From a bacterium (lineage in GTDB: Bacteria; BMS3Abin14), in contig CP070719.1 in NCBI GenBank assembly GCA_020350725.1, forward strand, positions 1,469,431-1,533,430: a stretch of DNA of 64,000 nucleotides. Direction: 5' to 3'. Position 1 is the stretch's first letter, and the number at the start of each line of letters is the position of its first letter. The notes under the pieces are model-generated. The model worked only from the letters and a program-made list of their open reading frames with translations, searched no databases and was not told the DNA's origin. The position numbers and the translations under genes were made by a program. Below, in pieces: positions 55,601-64,000 of the stretch.

Positions 55601-55674
55601 TATTCAGCAAGGCGCCGGACCCCGGCAGGGGAATTGTGTCGAAGGGGTTGAAAATAGTGAAAGGATAGCTAAAC

Positions 55675-55680
55675 TATAAT
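55675..55680 (+). promoter_or_regulatory. Consensus -10 element
   Basis: A perfect TATAAT in an AT-rich patch. TTGAAA lies 21 bases upstream, longer than ideal, so -35 recognition is uncertain. It would initiate a short transcript ending at the terminator near 55870. Confidence 0.4.
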
Positions 55681-55748
55681 CGAATCAGTTGGCCGATGTA
55701 ACTCTCGAGTTCTCAAGAACGAGCTCTTTCAGAAGGGAGGTATTGTAC

Positions 55749-55823
55749 ATGAAGCGCTATATGGTTCCCCGCATCGCTCACTGCGACGAAGGTTGCCCGC
55801 AACGGTCCTGGGCAGGACGGTAA
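55749..55823 (+). CDS. Possible 24-codon small ORF within a short transcript
   Basis: An ATG preceded by AAGGGAGG with eight bases of spacing opens a 24-residue frame (MKRYMVPRIAHCDEGC..., two cysteines four residues apart) closed by TAA 10 bases before a strong terminator. A TATAAT lies ~70 bases upstream. No family is recognised. The cassette could be a small protein gene, a leader peptide-like regulator or a small RNA whose ORF is incidental. Confidence 0.35.
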   Translation: MKRYMVPRIAHCDEGCPQRSWAGR

Positions 55824-55833
55824 AAGGCCTAAA

Positions 55834-55871
55834 GCGGGAAAAAATGCCCTCATTGAGGGCTTTTTTCCCGC
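55834..55871 (+). terminator. Strong rho-independent terminator
   Basis: A GCCCTC-ATT-GAGGGC core is flanked by AAAAAA/TTTTTT and GCGGG/CCCGC, giving a very long stem with an internal T6 run. It would end a short transcript starting near 55687. It reads well on both strands. Confidence 0.75.
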
Positions 55872-55937
55872 AGTGTCCAGTGCCTTGGGTCCGGAACCCC
55901 GGATCGTGGTCCCGGCGATGCAGGCCTTCTCCCCGTC

Positions 55938-56016
55938 TCCCTCCTGAGCTCCGGTCTCTGATGTCCAATGTCTGATCTCTAATCCCTAAAATCCAATGTC
56001 TCATCCCCGATCATCC
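55938..56016. repeat. Heptanucleotide tract, inverted relative to that after pdxA
   Basis: Units tgtccaa / tgtctga / tctctaa / tccctaa / aatccaa / tgtctca / tccccga. The reverse complement reads gattagagatcagacattgga, almost the sequence of the tract near 42.86 kb. Confidence 0.75.
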
Positions 56017-56042
56017 TTTTCCCTCAGCAAAATCGTTTTTTA

Positions 56043-56071
56043 TTGACTGAAATGCCGCTGTTTGCTATCAA
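56043..56071 (+). promoter_or_regulatory. Sigma-70-type promoter of the liv operon
   Basis: TTGACT, 17 bases, TATCAA in an AT-rich region ~180 bases upstream of the substrate-binding-protein gene. It is the best hexamer pair in the gap and implies a ~170-base leader. Confidence 0.5.
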
Positions 56072-56207
56072 ATTGGGGCAATTTCCGATTTTACCCGGCT
56101 CTTTCGGGGGTGTCGAGGGCCGCCTGTACATTTCTTTGAGACATAATGTTCGTGCCCTTAAAGCGGTTGAATTCAGGATAAAGACGTAGTATTTTAGTAA
56201 GGTATTT

Positions 56208-56226
56208 GGTGGCACTATAGGCCACC
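56208..56226 (+). other. Leader hairpin upstream of livK
   Basis: GGTGGC-actatag-GCCACC forms a 6-bp stem 23 bases before the start codon, just upstream of the AAAAGGAG ribosome site. It may affect mRNA stability or translation; no known riboswitch is recognised. Confidence 0.4.
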
Positions 56227-56249
56227 GCCTTAACCAAAAGGAGAGCACT

Positions 56250-57491
56250 ATGAAGAAAAGAGGTCTGATCCTACTGGTAGTTCCCTTTCTGGCGATTGCT
56301 TTCTTCGTTGCCCCTGCCCATGCAGTCGACAGTATCGTCATCGGACACCCGGCCGCCCTTTCCGGAAGCTACGCCAAGGCCGGCGAGCAGGCGGTGGGAG
56401 GGGTTCAGGCGGCCGTTGACTGGGTGAACTCGGTCTACGGCGGTGTCAATGTGGGCGGCAAGAAAGTCCCGCTGGTTTACAAGTACTATGACTGTGAATC
56501 CAAGAAGGAATCCGTCACCAGCCTCCTGGAGAGGCTGATCACCACCGACAAGGTGACCGTCACCTTCGCCCCCTACAGCTCCGGCCTCACCCTCGCCGGG
56601 GCTCCGGTGGCCGAGAAGTACGGCATCGTCTACATGGATCACGGCGGCGCTTCGGACAAGATCTTCACACAGGGCTTCGAGTACGTCGTCCAGACCATCG
56701 GCCCCGGCTCCAGCTACCATGTCGGAACCCTCGAGATGGTCAAGAAGATCGCCCCCGACGTCAAAAGAGTAGCCCTTGCCTACGAGGACTCCGAATTTGC
56801 CCGGTCCGTCATGGACGGCGCGGAGGCCAAGGCCAGGGAACTGGGCTTCGAGGTGGTGTTCAAGCGAACGTATCCCATGAAAGTGGAAGACCTGACCCCC
56901 CTCCTCTCAGACCTCAAGGCGTCCGATCCCGAGATCGTCATCGGGGGCGGTCACTTCCAGGACGGCCAGCTGTTCAACAAGCAGATGGCAGACCTGGACA
57001 TCAACGTCAAGCTCCTGTCCCTGATCGCCGCCGCCACCCTGCCCGCCTTCGGTGAGGCCCTCGGCGATCTGGCGGAGGGCGTCATGGGCCCGTCTCACTG
57101 GGAGTACGGCGTCACCTTCTCGGAGGAGGGCGCAAAGGCCGCGGGCATGACATGGATCGGCCCCAGCCAGGACGAGTACGTCGCCCTGTTCAAGAAGGCC
57201 GTGGGCAAGGACATGCTCCCCGACTACCACGCGGCCGAGGCCAGCGCCCAGGTGCTCGCCCTGGTCCTGGCGGTGGAGAAGAGCGATTCGGTGGATTCCG
57301 ATGTGCTCCGCAAGACCCTGGGCGACCTGACCTTCATGTCCTTCTACGGCGGATGGGATATCGATGACACCGGCAAGCAGATCGGCCACTCCATGGTGAA
57401 CGTCCAGTGGCAGAAGGGTGAGAGGAAGATCATCTGGCCCGAGGATGCCCAGACGGCCAAACCGGTCTTTCCGAAGCCTGACTTCGAATAA
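56250..57491 (+). CDS. livK: Branched-chain amino-acid ABC transporter substrate-binding protein
   Basis: The 413-aa periplasmic protein has a signal peptide (LILLVVPFLAIAFFVAPAHA, cleavage near residue 26) and a Peripla_BP_6 fold: VIGHPAALSGSYAKAGEQAVGGVQAAVDWVN, TVTFAPYSSGLTLAGAPVAEKYGIVYMDHGG, LPDYHAAEASAQVLAL. It delivers a ligand to LivHM. The family binds Leu/Ile/Val, but also amides and aromatic acids, so the ligand is uncertain. AAAAGGAG lies ~8 bases before the ATG. It is separated from livH by 168 bases holding a stable hairpin. Confidence 0.93.
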   Translation: MKKRGLILLVVPFLAIAFFVAPAHAVDSIVIGHPAALSGSYAKAGEQAVGGVQAAVDWVNSVYGGVNVGGKKVPLVYKYYDCESKKESVTSLLERLITTDKVTVTFAPYSSGLTLAGAPVAEKYGIVYMDHGGASDKIFTQGFEYVVQTIGPGSSYHVGTLEMVKKIAPDVKRVALAYEDSEFARSVMDGAEAKARELGFEVVFKRTYPMKVEDLTPLLSDLKASDPEIVIGGGHFQDGQLFNKQMADLDINVKLLSLIAAATLPAFGEALGDLAEGVMGPSHWEYGVTFSEEGAKAAGMTWIGPSQDEYVALFKKAVGKDMLPDYHAAEASAQVLALVLAVEKSDSVDSDVLRKTLGDLTFMSFYGGWDIDDTGKQIGHSMVNVQWQKGERKIIWPEDAQTAKPVFPKPDFE

Positions 57492-57584
57492 TTCATTTGG
57501 CGTCAAGGACCGGTCCCACCGGAAGGGGCCGGTCGTCGCCAGTTCTTGGTAATAATTCTGTAGGATATTGGTGGCATGGTTGAG

Positions 57585-57616
57585 GGCGAAAGCGCTCCAT
57601 AAGGAGCGCTTTCGCC
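57585..57616 (+). other. Perfect intercistronic hairpin between livK and livH
   Basis: A 14-bp perfect stem GGCGAAAGCGCTCC / GGAGCGCTTTCGCC with ATAA loop lacks a T-run, so it is more likely an RNA-stabilising or processing element that keeps binding-protein mRNA abundant than a terminator. Confidence 0.7.
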
Positions 57617-57659
57617 GGATTCCATCCCCATCCCCAGGAGGGTCTGCGAGGATGAGCCA

Positions 57660-58742
57660 GTGATCTTTGAACAACTATCCGGAAACCTTTTGCAGGGCCT
57701 CGTCCTCGGTTCTGTCTACGGGATGGCGACCATGGGACTGAGCCTGATCTTCGGTGTTCTGCAGGTGGTCAACGTGGGGCACGGCGCCTTCATCATGGTG
57801 GGGGCGTTTACATCCCTGATGATGTTCCAGGCGGCGGGCGTCCCGCCGGTGTTGGCCATCCCGGTTGCTTTTGCCATCGGGATGGCCCTGGGGATGCTCT
57901 TCTACTTCGGGGCGTTAAAGCCCCTCGTTTCCCCGAGTGGTTCGGGCATCAAAAGTCTCGACATGAGGGCGGTCGGCATGGGGGCGGGGATTCTTGTCGC
58001 TCTGCTCGTCGTCATGAGATTTCTTTCCGCGGCCTTCAAGCTCCACTTCGCCATCACTCTCTTCGTGGCGATCATCTTCCTGTACGGTTTCCTCCTCTAT
58101 ATCTATGGAGGGCGCCGTCAGGACAAGGCTCCCGAGCTGGCCACCCTCCTGGTGACGTTTTCCATCGGCGTTATCCTCGAGGAGTCCGTTAAACAGCTGT
58201 TCACCTCCGAGGCGAGGGGCTTCAACTGGGCTATCGGCAAGCTTGACCTGGGCGTCACGGTCCTTCCCTACACCAAGCTGATCGCCAGTTTCGGCAGTCT
58301 GACCATCGCGGTCCTCCTCTACCTGTGGTTCCGGAAGACCCGTGCCGGCATGGCCATGCGCAGCGTCGTCGAGGACGACGTGGGAGCCCGGGTGTGCGGC
58401 GTCAACGTGGACTGGCAGTACGCCCTGAGCTTTTCCCTGGGGATCGGCCTCACGGTGACCAGCGGCGTCCTCCTGACCATGTTCATCCCGGTGGGGATCA
58501 ATCCCTACATGGGAGGTCCCTACACCCTCAAGTCCTTCGTCATCGCCGTCCTCGGAGGTTTGGCCTCCCCCTACGGAGCCTTCTTCGGCGGCCTTGTCTT
58601 CGGCCTGGTGGAGAACGGCTCCTACACGCTGTTCGCCCAGTTCCAGGGGCTTGAGCCCTTCGCCATGACCCGTTTCTTCTCCTTCGTCATGCTCCTGGTG
58701 ATCCTTCTCCTCAGGCCCACCGGCCTCCTGAAGGTGAAATGA
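57660..58742 (+). CDS. livH: Branched-chain amino-acid ABC transporter permease LivH (with insertion)
   Basis: The 360-aa inner-membrane permease begins with GLVLGSVYGMATMGLSLIFGVLQVVNVGHGAFIMVGAF, the LivH signature, and contains LATLLVTFSIGVILEE and GMAMRSVVEDD (coupling region, cf. RA..D/E..A). Typical LivH is ~290-310 aa. Here ~65 extra residues between FGALKPLV and APELATLL add a linker and two hydrophobic segments (ILVALLVVMRFLSAAF, ITLFVAIIFLYGFLLYIYG). The start is GTG. The stop overlaps livM. Confidence 0.92.
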   Translation: MIFEQLSGNLLQGLVLGSVYGMATMGLSLIFGVLQVVNVGHGAFIMVGAFTSLMMFQAAGVPPVLAIPVAFAIGMALGMLFYFGALKPLVSPSGSGIKSLDMRAVGMGAGILVALLVVMRFLSAAFKLHFAITLFVAIIFLYGFLLYIYGGRRQDKAPELATLLVTFSIGVILEESVKQLFTSEARGFNWAIGKLDLGVTVLPYTKLIASFGSLTIAVLLYLWFRKTRAGMAMRSVVEDDVGARVCGVNVDWQYALSFSLGIGLTVTSGVLLTMFIPVGINPYMGGPYTLKSFVIAVLGGLASPYGAFFGGLVFGLVENGSYTLFAQFQGLEPFAMTRFFSFVMLLVILLLRPTGLLKVK

Positions 58743-59737
58743 TGCGGCCGGTCAGGGCCTACTATCCGATTCTGCCGGTCCTCATCGGCTACGGGATCCT
58801 CTTCGGGATCGGACAGATGGTTCCGGGCAAGTGGCAGCTCATTTCCCAGCTGGCCTTCTTCTGCGCTCTGGGCCAGGCCTTCAACCTTTTTATGGGCATG
58901 ACGGGGTACGTTGACTTCGGCTACGTGGCCTTCCTGGGAGTGGGAACCTACGGCATGGCCGTGTCCATATACTACCTCTTCGACAAGGGGTTGGGCCTGA
59001 CCATGATCGTCATCGGCATGATCCTGGCCGCGGTGTTCTCCACCCTTCTTTCCCTGGCGGTGGGGGCTGTGGCCCTCCGATTGAGGGGGGCGTATTTTGC
59101 CATCGCCACCATAGGCGTCAACGAGGGTTTCCGGTTCCTCATCGAGGGGGCCAGGATCTGGAACGGATCGGACGGCATGATCTTCTCCCGCCACATGAAG
59201 ACGGCCTTCGGCAGGGAGACGGCCATGGCCCTGTCCATGAAATGGGCCGACGTGATCGTCTTCGGGGTAGCATTTCTCGCCGCCGTCATGACCCTCCTCT
59301 ACATGAGGAACAAGGTGGGATACGCCCTGACGGCCCTGCGGGAGGACGAGGACGCAGCCAAGGTGATGGGCATCAACGTGACCAGATACAAGCTCATCGC
59401 CTTCATCACCAGCGCCATCCTGGCCGGCCTTTTGGGAGCATCGGCCTGGGCCCTCAAGCTCACCTACGTTTACCCGACAGACGTCTTCGCCATCCACTAC
59501 ACGGTGGAGGCCATCATCATCGTCCTCCTCGGAGGCGCGGGCACCCTTCTCGGCCCCATCGTGGGAGGGCTGATCTACGGCGTATCGAAATACTACCTGG
59601 CCATTGTCCTCCCCGGTTTCCAGCTCATGATCTTCGCGCCCATCATCATCATGATCATCGTCCTGTTCCCCGAGGGCACCGTGGGGATCCTCAAGAAGAG
59701 GGTGTTTGGAACACCCCTCGAGAAGTTTATTATCTGA
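58739..59737 (+). CDS. livM: Branched-chain amino-acid ABC transporter permease LivM
   Basis: The 332-aa polytopic permease shows ALGQAFNLFMGMTGYVDFGYVAFLGVGTYGMAV, RLRGAYFAIATIGVNEGFRFLIEG, and the coupling-helix motif ALTALREDEDAAKVMGINVTRYKLIAF, followed by AIIIVLLGGAGTLLGPIVGGLIYG. It pairs with LivH to form the channel. The start ATG overlaps the livH stop, and a second ATG follows immediately. livG begins 8 bases after the stop. Confidence 0.95.
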   Translation: MMRPVRAYYPILPVLIGYGILFGIGQMVPGKWQLISQLAFFCALGQAFNLFMGMTGYVDFGYVAFLGVGTYGMAVSIYYLFDKGLGLTMIVIGMILAAVFSTLLSLAVGAVALRLRGAYFAIATIGVNEGFRFLIEGARIWNGSDGMIFSRHMKTAFGRETAMALSMKWADVIVFGVAFLAAVMTLLYMRNKVGYALTALREDEDAAKVMGINVTRYKLIAFITSAILAGLLGASAWALKLTYVYPTDVFAIHYTVEAIIIVLLGGAGTLLGPIVGGLIYGVSKYYLAIVLPGFQLMIFAPIIIMIIVLFPEGTVGILKKRVFGTPLEKFII

Positions 59738-59745
59738 GGTGAGAG

Positions 59746-60495
59746 ATGTCCCTGTTGAGAGTTGAGAATGTCACCAAGCGGTTCGGCGGCCTCGTGGCGG
59801 TCGATGACATGTCCTTCGAGATCAGGCACGGTGAGCTCATGGCCATCGTCGGGCCAAACGGCGCGGGCAAGACGACGATGTTCAACCTCATCAACGGCGT
59901 TTTTCCCGCCGATGAAGGGAGGATCATCTTCGAGGACGTCGACGTGACCAGGTACCCCGCCTATAAGAGGGCCCACCTGGGCATCGGACGCACCTTCCAG
60001 ATCCCGAGGCCCTTCGCCTCGGCCACCGTGAGGGAGAATATAGCCATCGGCGGGATGTTCGGCGCGGCCGGTAGTGAGATCAGCGTCGACCGGGCCATGG
60101 AACTCGCCGATCACTATATCGATATCATCGGCCTGAAGGAGCACCGGGACAAACCGGCAGGAGGCCTCACCCCCGTCGAGAAGAAGCTGGTGGAGATCGC
60201 CCGGGCCCTGGCCATGAAACCCCGGCTCCTGCTCATGGACGAGGCCATGGCCGGCATGAACCCGAAGGACATCGACGAGATGGTGGCTTTCATCAGGGAG
60301 ATCCGGGACACAGAGGGGATCGCCATAGTGTCCATGGTCGAGCATATCATGAGGGCCGTGGCCGGCCTGGCCGAGAGGGTTATCGTCATGCACCAGGGTG
60401 CGCTGCTTGTCGACGAGCCTACTCAGGAAGCGCTGAGCGATCCCAGGGTCATCGAGGTCTACCTCGGTCAACCACCGGAGGAGGCCCATGCTTAA
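59746..60495 (+). CDS. livG: Branched-chain amino-acid ABC transporter ATP-binding protein LivG
   Basis: The 249-aa ATPase has Walker A GPNGAGKTTMFNLI, Walker B RLLLMDEAMAGM and H-loop VEHIM. FQIPRPFASATVRENIAIG is LivG-like. The ABC signature region reads GGLTPVEKKLVEIARAL rather than an LSGGQ/LSYGQ form, a degenerate version. A Q-loop Gln and the Walker B Glu are present, so it can bind ATP. It overlaps livF by 8 bases. GGTGAG precedes the ATG. Confidence 0.95.
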   Translation: MSLLRVENVTKRFGGLVAVDDMSFEIRHGELMAIVGPNGAGKTTMFNLINGVFPADEGRIIFEDVDVTRYPAYKRAHLGIGRTFQIPRPFASATVRENIAIGGMFGAAGSEISVDRAMELADHYIDIIGLKEHRDKPAGGLTPVEKKLVEIARALAMKPRLLLMDEAMAGMNPKDIDEMVAFIREIRDTEGIAIVSMVEHIMRAVAGLAERVIVMHQGALLVDEPTQEALSDPRVIEVYLGQPPEEAHA

Positions 60496-61195
60496 GGTGG
60501 AAAAACTGGAATCCGGGTACGGCCCCATGCAGGTCCTGTGGGGACCAAACCTGCAGGCCGAGGCCGGAGCGATCACGTCCATCCTGGGGCCCAACGGGGC
60601 GGGAAAGTCCACCTTGCTGTGGACGATCCTCGGTGGTGTCACGGCGCGTAGGGGAAAGGTGGTCTTCGAGGGCAACGACGTCACTGAGCTCCCCGCCCAC
60701 AGGAAGGTGGACCTCGGCATCACCTTGGTCCCTGAGGGAAAGCACCTGTTCAAGGAGATGACCGTCTACGAGAACCTGGTCATGGGAGCCTACCGCAAGG
60801 AGGCCCTGGCGGAAAAGGAGAAGACCCTCGACCTGATCTACTCCCTTTTCCCCATTCTCGCCGAGCGCCGGAACCAGAAATCGGGAACCCTGTCCGGAGG
60901 GCAACAGCAGATGGTCACCATCGGCCGATCCCTCATGACGAAGCCCAAGCTGATCATGATGGACGAACCGAGCCAGGGGCTGGCCCCGAAACTTATCATG
61001 GAGATCTTCGAGACGGTCGAAAGGCTGAAGGAAGAGGTGGGGCTGACGATCCTCCTGGTGGAACAGAATGCCGCGGCCTCCCTCGACGCGGCCGACTACG
61101 TCTACGTCATGCACGAGGGGACGATCAAGGCGGAAGGGACGCCGGAGGTGATCAAGGCGTCCGACGAAATACGGGAAGCTTATCTGGGCATTTAA
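60488..61195 (+). CDS. livF: Branched-chain amino-acid ABC transporter ATP-binding protein LivF
   Basis: The 235-aa ATPase shows Walker A GPNGAGKSTLLWTI, an intact signature LSGGQQQMVTIGRSLM, Walker B KLIMMDEPSQGL and H-loop-region VEQNAAASL. LITLVPEGKHLFKEMTV-type sequence is LivF-specific. The canonical signature here probably compensates for the altered one in LivG. Last gene of the operon; a REP-like palindrome starts 27 bases downstream. Confidence 0.96.
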   Translation: MLKVEKLESGYGPMQVLWGPNLQAEAGAITSILGPNGAGKSTLLWTILGGVTARRGKVVFEGNDVTELPAHRKVDLGITLVPEGKHLFKEMTVYENLVMGAYRKEALAEKEKTLDLIYSLFPILAERRNQKSGTLSGGQQQMVTIGRSLMTKPKLIMMDEPSQGLAPKLIMEIFETVERLKEEVGLTILLVEQNAAASLDAADYVYVMHEGTIKAEGTPEVIKASDEIREAYLGI

Positions 61196-61221
61196 TGAGG
61201 CGCGCGATAAAGGGCAATCTG

Positions 61222-61260
61222 CCCCTCGACAGGCTCGGGGCCCTGAGCAGAGTCGAAGGG
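61222..61260. repeat. REP-like imperfect palindrome after livF
   Basis: CCCCTCGACAGGCTCGGG and CCTGAGCAGAGTCGAAGGG are imperfect inverted arms, similar in type to 'CTTCGACAGGCTCAGG' palindromes I recognise as widespread extragenic repeats. It lies 3' of an operon, the usual REP position. No T-run follows. Confidence 0.55.
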
Positions 61261-61403
61261 CTGCGTTCTCGCCTTTCGGAAATCCTCGACGTATGTCCCA
61301 CATATGCCTCCGGTCTCCTCAAGACTGCGGCCATCCATCTCACCCATTCTCACGCGCCTTTTAAGTCCTATTAGCTGTTAATTATCCTCCTCATCGGGGT
61401 TCT

Positions 61404-61470
61404 CCTGTTTTGGCTTTTGGATTCGGGACTTTGGGCTCTCCTTAGCACTCAGCACCTGGCTCTTCGAACT
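61404..61470. repeat. Degenerate heptanucleotide-period tract
   Basis: Units ttttggc / ttttgga / ttcggga / ctttggg, then tagcact / cagcacc / tggctct. It lies midway in the 455-base livF-guaB gap. Confidence 0.6.
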
Positions 61471-61534
61471 AAGAAGGTGTCAAGCCTGCAGGCACCAGAC
61501 AGTGAAATATGACCTGCAAGCTTGACACTTTCTT
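61471..61534. repeat. 22-bp inverted repeat overlapping the guaB promoter
   Basis: Arms of 22 bases (first arm 61471-61492, second 61513-61534) match at 20 of 22 positions after reverse complement, around a 20-base centre. Key sequence is GTGTCAAGCYTGCAGG. The right arm supplies the -35 TTGACA of the guaB promoter. It could be an operator or a small mobile palindromic element (REP/MITE type). Confidence 0.7.
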
Positions 61535-61550
61535 CTATTGTTACTAATCT
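61522..61550 (+). promoter_or_regulatory. Sigma-70-type promoter of guaB
   Basis: Consensus TTGACA, exactly 17 bases, TAATCT. Predicted initiation near 61557 gives a ~95-base leader to the guaB start. Confidence 0.75.
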
Positions 61551-61566
61551 CCCTAAATTCACCTAG

Positions 61567-63132
<1,566 letters not shown>

Positions 63133-63247
63133 TCAATCCAAAATCCAAAATCTAAAATCCAAAAAGGACATCAACCACTAAATATTAAATGATCACGGTA
63201 ACTTAGAAAAAGTTTTGGCCTTTGGATTTTGGCCTTTGGACTCAAGG
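63133..63247. repeat. Two heptanucleotide tracts between guaB and guaA
   Basis: Directly after the guaB stop: aatccaa / aatccaa / aatctaa / aatccaa. Just before guaA: ttttggc / ctttgga / ttttggc / ctttgga. The second is roughly the reverse complement of the first, so the two could pair. Between them is a short AT-rich stretch. Confidence 0.75.
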
Positions 63248-63263
63248 ATCGTGAGGTAAACCG

Positions 63264-64000
63264 TTGCCAGGCGTCGACATCCACGACGAGAAGGTCCTGA
63301 TCCTCGACTTCGGGAGTCAGTACACGCAGTTGATCGCCCGGAGGATCCGGGAGCAGAAGGTCTACTGCGAGATCCTTCCCTGCACCGTTCCGCTGGACAG
63401 GATACGGGAGTTCGGAGCCAAGGGGATCATCCTTTCCGGTGGGCCGTCCAGCGTCATGGATGACGATGCGCCCACGGTTTCGGCGGAGCTTTTCGAGCTC
63501 GGGGTCCCGTTCCTCGGCATCTGCTACGGTATGCAGCTCATTACCCATCTCCTGGGGGGAACTGTGGGCAGGGCCGAGAAGCGGGAATACGGTCACGCCA
63601 TGCTCACCATCGACAGCAACGCGGATCTCTTCAGGGGTTTCGAGACCGGCGAGGCCAATCAGACCAAGGTCTGGATGAGCCATGGCGACCGCATCGAGTC
63701 GGCCCCGGAGGATTTCGTCCCCATCGCCCATACGGACAACTCCCCCATAGCAGCCATGAGCAGCCGGGAAAGCAGGATATTCGCGGTCCAGTTCCATCCT
63801 GAGGTGGTGCATACCCCTCGGGGTACCCACATCCTGGAGAATTTCCTCTTCTCGATCTGCCGGCTGTCGCCGGTGTGGACGGCCAAGTCCTACATCGAGA
63901 TGGCCATCGAACAGATCAGAGAGAAGGTGGGCGGGGAAGGGAAAGTCCTGTGCGCCCTGTCCGGAGGAGTGGATTCCTCCGTCGTCGCTGTCCTGGTTCA
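63264..64000 (+). CDS. guaA: GMP synthase (glutamine-hydrolysing), N-terminal part (3' truncated by window)
   Basis: The open frame runs off the window end after ~245 codons. It shows the class I glutamine amidotransferase domain: VLILDFGSQYTQLIARRIRE, ILSGGPSSV, catalytic Cys87 in FLGICYGMQLI, and QFHPEVVHTPRG with the His/Glu of the triad. It then enters the ATP-pyrophosphatase domain with P-loop LSGGVDSS near residue 232. GuaA aminates XMP to GMP. The TTG start (MPGVDIHDEKVLILDFG) has GTGAGGT upstream; no ATG or GTG gives a better family start. Confidence 0.95.
   Translation, partial: MPGVDIHDEKVLILDFGSQYTQLIARRIREQKVYCEILPCTVPLDRIREFGAKGIILSGGPSSVMDDDAPTVSAELFELGVPFLGICYGMQLITHLLGGTVGRAEKREYGHAMLTIDSNADLFRGFETGEANQTKVWMSHGDRIESAPEDFVPIAHTDNSPIAAMSSRESRIFAVQFHPEVVHTPRGTHILENFLFSICRLSPVWTAKSYIEMAIEQIREKVGGEGKVLCALSGGVDSSVVAVLV

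Noticed and set aside
55648-55653. TTGAAA as -35 for the TATAAT at 55675
   Set aside because: The 21-base spacer is too long for a standard sigma-70 promoter, so only the -10 element is annotated.

Overview
The window is a gene-dense, GC-rich chromosomal segment from a diderm (LPS-type) Gram-negative bacterium. Supporting evidence is an LptE-like lipoprotein, an Omp85/TamB pair, a SurA-like chaperone and MurJ. Gene order (ribE-ribBA-ribH-nusB; leuS-lptE-holA-rpsT-murJ), PATAN/DUF4388 and MJ0042-finger response regulators, a probable sigma-54 promoter and several TTG starts fit a Deltaproteobacteria/Desulfobacterota-like lineage. That placement is inference; no rRNA is present. I saw no transposase, integrase, phage gene or CRISPR array.

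Layout. 1-3.5 kb: riboflavin genes, nusB, an orphan M17-type N-domain and a phosphoesterase. 3.5-16 kb: a one-strand chemosensory cluster (PATAN protein, two CheYs, CheA, ExeA-like ATPase, CheW with a cationic tail, Zn-finger pseudo-receiver, HEAT-repeat protein, CheR, CheB, GAF protein) with no MCP. 16-25.7 kb: leuS, lptE, holA, rpsT (minus strand), murJ, an Ogt-like protein, dtd, an MBL hydrolase, coaBC and a type-4 uracil-DNA glycosylase. 25.7-34.1 kb: a TamB-like protein, a 7-POTRA Omp85 protein, a Zn-finger response regulator (minus strand) and a SurA-N-like protein. 34-43 kb: queD, an amidohydrolase, a sirtuin, an M42 peptidase, rsmD, coaD, pta, an aminotransferase, an FAH-family protein and pdxA. 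43-50.5 kb: an orphan substrate-binding protein, a double-length malic enzyme and a glcD/glcF-type pair. 50.7-55.5 kb: initiator tRNA-Met and a three-gene glycolipid-type operon (acyltransferase, flippase-like protein, pseudo-phosphoesterase/glycosyltransferase fusion). 55.5-56.2 kb: a possible short transcript with a 24-codon ORF. 56.2-61.2 kb: a complete liv ABC operon. 61.6-64 kb: guaB and the start of guaA.

Four items stand out. (1) The malic enzyme is a tandem fusion whose halves have lost complementary active-site motifs, as if one composite active site were built from both. (2) The 53.2-55.5 kb protein fuses a metallophosphoesterase-like ectodomain that has lost essentially all its metal ligands to a GT4 glycosyltransferase. 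It sits behind a near-consensus sigma-54 promoter and a perfect TTGAT-N4-ATCAA palindrome. (3) Intergenic regions, mostly in the right third, carry degenerate tandem repeats with a 7-bp period that reach into the ends of coding genes. (4) The chemosensory cluster lacks a receptor and contains unusual accessory proteins.

Genes read mostly left to right in tightly overlapping operons. Functions rest on motif recognition from translated sequence; no database search was possible.
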